In this document: positions 14,380-16,109 of the stretch, piece by piece
How positions within the stretch are numbered: the stretch's first letter is position 1
How the letters are laid out: every line of letters starts with the position of its first letter
DNA from: Candidatus Doudnabacteria bacterium RIFCSPHIGHO2_02_FULL_46_11
GTDB taxonomy: Bacteria > Patescibacteriota > Doudnabacteria > UBA920 > 2-02-FULL-46-11
Assembly: GCA_001779955.1 (NCBI GenBank)
Contig: MFES01000027.1
Location: forward strand, 42,376-58,484
Reading direction: 5' to 3'
DNA length: 16,109 nt
Notes under the pieces: generated by a model
What the model was told of the DNA's origin: nothing
The model's database searches: none
Seen by the model: the letters and a program-made list of their open reading frames with translations, nothing else
Made by a program: the position numbers and the translations under genes

Positions 14380-14414
14380 CCCGTAGTGTCCGCCCCGGGC
14401 GGACTACTACTGGG
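14380..14414 (+). repeat. Bulged palindromic repeat, copy B
   Basis: On the plus strand: outer stem ccc/ggg, middle stem gtagt/actac, inner stem gtccgcc/ggcggac, loop ccg, and one unpaired T at each of the same two junctions as copy A. It lies on the other side of the tRNA-Pro gene in the opposite orientation. Confidence 0.8.
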
Positions 14415-14439
14415 ATACTGCCGGTATACTACACTCCGC
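14409..14439 (-). pseudogene. 5' half fragment of a second tRNA (Pro-like)
   Basis: The minus strand begins CGGAGTG, a 5' acceptor strand that pairs with the CACTCCG of the fragment at 14206-14223. It continues with TA and a GTAT/GTAT D-arm-like segment, then runs into the palindromic repeat before any anticodon. Together with 14206-14223 it looks like a tRNA split by later rearrangement, the intact tRNA-Pro(GGG) now lying between the halves. Confidence 0.45.
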
Positions 14440-14549
14440 TACCACTACGCCGCCTCGGGGCTCCAAAGAGTCGCGGTGGCGACAACCTATCGGCGAAAAC
14501 CGCCATGGTCTCCGCCGCAGGCGGAGCGGCTTACCCCATACCCCGATCA
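14438..14549 (-). pseudogene. tRNA-Pro(GGG) 5' part interrupted by an 83-bp insertion
   Basis: taccccataccccgatca (14532-14549) is identical to 14333-14350, the start of the intact tRNA plus its leader. gctaccactac (14438-14448) matches the next part of that tRNA (14325-14335). The two pieces are collinear and share a duplicated tac (14446-14448 and 14532-14534), with 83 bases between them. The copy stops after the D arm. It lies closest to the candidate promoter, so it may mark the original gene position. Confidence 0.65.
14449..14531. mobile_element. 83-bp hairpin-rich insertion in a tRNA copy
   Basis: The ends are short imperfect inverted repeats (gccgcctc against gagcggc). Three hairpins lie inside: gtcgc/gcgac, ggcg/cgcc and ctccgcc/ggcggag. 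It is GC-rich compared with the spacers around it and flanked by a 3-bp duplication, tac. It has no coding capacity. It resembles a MITE or REP-type palindromic unit moved by an enzyme encoded elsewhere. Confidence 0.5.
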
Positions 14550-14567
14550 ATCGATGTGAGAGTAAAT

Positions 14568-14573
14568 ATTATA
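14568..14573 (-). promoter_or_regulatory. -10 box candidate for the tRNA-Pro locus
   Basis: A perfect TATAAT on the minus strand in the short parB-tRNA spacer, about 20 bases upstream of the broken tRNA copy. No good -35 is found at the right spacing. Confidence 0.45.
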
Positions 14574-14598
14574 CAATTTTCAGTGAAAAAACGTAAGG

Positions 14599-15612
14599 TT
14601 AGCCAAGCGAGTCAAACCTGTCGATCAAGGCCTGAAACTCATCATCGGTCAGGCAGGTAATCCATATTTTTCCGCCGCCGTTATCGTTGCGCGAAACCAA
14701 TACGCTTTTGACATTAAGCTTACCGCGCAAATGATTCTGCAAAGCGTGGATCTCGCGATCCTTGACAGTGTTCATTTTGAGAAGCTGCGGCCGCTTGGTC
14801 CATTCGCGGCTCAAAGCCATGGCCTGATCGGTGGCCAGCTTTTTTTTGATTATCATTTCATAAAGGGCAAACTGGCCTTCACGGTCGGCCACCTGCAGCA
14901 GCGCCCGCCCATGACCTTCAGAAATTTTTCCGTTCATCAAAGCCGCCTGGATCTCCATCGGCAGCTGCAAAAGGCGCACTATGTTGCTTACCGCGGGGCG
15001 GCTCTTCGAAACCTTTGTAGCAATTTCATCATAGGTCAAACCGAATTCATCGTGAAGCCGCGAAAAAGCTTGCGCTTCTTCAATAATATTGAGGTCGTCG
15101 CGCTGTAGGTTTTCAATTATGGCCAACTCCAGCCTTTGCTGGTTATTTATTTCAGTCTTGCGGATAATGGCCGGAACTTCGACCAATCTGATAAGTTTTG
15201 CCGCCTGCAGCCTGCGCTCACCGGCTATAAGCTCGAACTTGCCGTCATGCCGGCGGGTAACGACCAATGGCTGAATAATACCGTGCGTTTTAATACTCTC
15301 GGCCAACTCCCGCAAACTGTCCGGATCAAACATTTTTCTGGGCTGGAATGGATTGGGTAAAATTTCATCCACCAACAAACTGGTAATTTCGTCACGGGGA
15401 ACATCAAGCGGCGGCTCGGCTACAGGCAGCACCGGGTCGGCAAAAGTTTCAACATTCATATTTCTTGGCCTGGTGCCGTTTTCAAAATCATTATCTTTTT
15501 CGGGAACCTCTGGAATATAGGAAGAGACCACGTTTTCTTCCTTAAAATCCTCGGGTTCCTGGTCGGTCGGGATTAACGCCGCCAAACCTTTTCCTAAACC
15601 AAACTTCGGCAT
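14599..15612 (-). CDS. parB: Chromosome partitioning protein ParB (Spo0J family)
   Basis: CTP-dependent DNA clamp that loads at parS and works with ParA in chromosome segregation. The 337 residues start with the ParA-contact motif GLGKGLAALIP (5-15), followed by a variable linker (16-75). The ParB N-domain carries NPFQPRK (87-93), GERR (131-134) and ENLQRDDL (167-174), which form the CTP site. A helix-turn-helix with SKSRPAVSN (202-210) follows, and the C-terminal dimerisation part ends at FDSLG. The ATG at 15612 is supported by the conserved N-terminus. It follows parA after a 154-bp spacer, unusually long for this pair and bounded by an inverted repeat. Confidence 0.96.
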   Translation of the reverse strand: MPKFGLGKGLAALIPTDQEPEDFKEENVVSSYIPEVPEKDNDFENGTRPRNMNVETFADPVLPVAEPPLDVPRDEITSLLVDEILPNPFQPRKMFDPDSLRELAESIKTHGIIQPLVVTRRHDGKFELIAGERRLQAAKLIRLVEVPAIIRKTEINNQQRLELAIIENLQRDDLNIIEEAQAFSRLHDEFGLTYDEIATKVSKSRPAVSNIVRLLQLPMEIQAALMNGKISEGHGRALLQVADREGQFALYEMIIKKKLATDQAMALSREWTKRPQLLKMNTVKDREIHALQNHLRGKLNVKSVLVSRNDNGGGKIWITCLTDDEFQALIDRFDSLG

Positions 15613-15763
15613 ACCGGGTTAGTAGAACTTCAATAATCTTATTGTTTCGCTGTTTTTTGCGAGATTATTAAAGTTTTTTAATTATCCTTTCTTGATTACC
15701 AAGTATAAACTATTATCCATAAGATTGACTGAAAAACAGATTGAAGTTTCACTACCCGGCATA
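15611..15763 (-). repeat. Inverted repeat spanning the parA-parB spacer (palindrome copy C)
   Basis: The arm 15611-15634 (accgggt, agtagaac, ttcaat) is complementary, with a few single-base bulges, to 15740-15763 (attgaag, tttcactac, ccggcat). The AGTGAA/TTCTACT step with an unpaired T matches copy A at 14224-14256. A second stem aataatct/agattatt (15632-15639 with 15662-15669) lies inside. The left arm reaches the parB start codon. Confidence 0.65.
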
Positions 15764-15766
15764 ACA

Positions 15767-16109
15767 TCATACGCTGAAATTAATCTCCTTGCTGATTATT
15801 TCCTCGGCCAGTTTTTGGTAAGCCTTGGCGCCCACCGAACCTGGATCGTAGCTCAAAATTGACTCGCCATGCGAGGGCGCTTCCGCCAAACGGGTGTTTC
15901 TCGGCACCACCACCTGGTAAACGTGGTGCGGAAAATTGTCGCGCACCTCCTGAACCACCGCCTTGGACAAAACATTGCGGTTATCGTGCATGGTCAGAAG
16001 CGCGCCGGCTATTCGCAAGCTCGGTTTTAAATGTTTCTGGACCAAACCAATGGTTGAGATAAGTTGCCTCAAACCTTCAAGAGCGTAATATTCGCACTGC
16101 ACCGGAATT
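15767..16109 (-). CDS. parA: Chromosome partitioning ATPase ParA (Soj), 3' part
   Basis: Walker-type ATPase that moves ParB-parS complexes over the nucleoid. Only the C-terminal 113 or so residues are in the window. The gene continues past the right edge, where Ile-Pro-Val precedes QCEYYALEGL, the typical Soj segment. Further family landmarks are LLTMHDNRN, VPRNTRLAEAPSHG and YDPGSVGAKAYQKLAEEI. The Walker A and B motifs are outside the window and cannot be checked. The GTG near 16102 is an internal valine codon, not the start. It is upstream of parB in the usual soj-spo0J order. Confidence 0.95.
   Translation of the reverse strand, partial: IPVQCEYYALEGLRQLISTIGLVQKHLKPSLRIAGALLTMHDNRNVLSKAVVQEVRDNFPHHVYQVVVPRNTRLAEAPSHGESILSYDPGSVGAKAYQKLAEEIISKEINFSV

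Noticed and set aside
14214..14660. Plus-strand open frame of 148 residues over the tRNA locus
   Set aside because: It crosses tRNA-Pro, palindromes and the parB end. Its composition is repeat-derived.
15740..15763. parS site near parB
   Set aside because: Only a half-like GTTTCAC is present. The full 16-bp parS palindrome is missing, and the motif is explained by the inverted repeat.
16100..16102. GTG as parA start
   Set aside because: The codon is the Val of the conserved IPVQCEYYALEG segment, and the frame stays open to the window edge.

Overview
This window looks like the chromosome of a Candidate Phyla Radiation (Patescibacteria) bacterium. This is inferred from gene style and content: short leaders without a clear Shine-Dalgarno sequence, a short four-cysteine L28, AT-rich spacers made of degenerate AATT/TTGAA words, spacers packed with small hairpins, and a mosaic of housekeeping genes with unrecognised exported proteins. 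TGA acts as a normal stop (for example in the ATGA overlap at 7096-7099), so the Gracilibacteria-type code does not apply. No lineage marker allows a finer assignment.

Layout: nearly everything is on the minus strand. (1) 249-3774 is a str operon, rpsL-rpsG-fusA, without tuf. It has a strong promoter, a roughly 335-nt hairpin-rich leader and tandem terminator-like hairpins after fusA. (2) 3771-4412 is a small site-2 protease. (3) rpmB (4826-5011) is the only plus-strand gene and shares a bidirectional terminator with the next operon. (4) 8790-5046 is a five-gene operon driven by a TTGCCG-17-TATAAT promoter. It encodes a membrane-anchored acidic protein, an exported helical protein, a membrane-anchored FAM173-like methyltransferase, a DUF167 protein and an M3-like metallopeptidase. 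(5) 8799-9103 is a mosaic of direct and inverted repeats whose edge encodes the last codons of the DHH gene. (6) 10606-9092 holds an MTH1-like Nudix hydrolase and a DHH/DHHA1 phosphoesterase. (7) 14127-10640 holds an eight-TM hybrid sensor kinase followed by two single-receiver response regulators, ending in an intrinsic terminator. (8) 14206-14573 is a tRNA-Pro locus with one intact gene and several broken pieces, bulged palindromic repeats and an 83-bp insertion. (9) 14599-16109 holds parB and the 3' part of parA.

The most unusual signals are non-coding. The tRNA-Pro(GGG) start is duplicated and one copy is interrupted by an 83-bp hairpin-rich insert with a 3-bp target duplication. A palindromic repeat recurs with conserved bulges but different, still complementary, inner stems. 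The rpsL start is crowded by a 12-bp hairpin at the end of a long leader. The least understood protein set is the operon pairing two exported or anchored helical proteins with a membrane-bound methyltransferase. I saw no CRISPR array, transposase, rRNA or phage gene.
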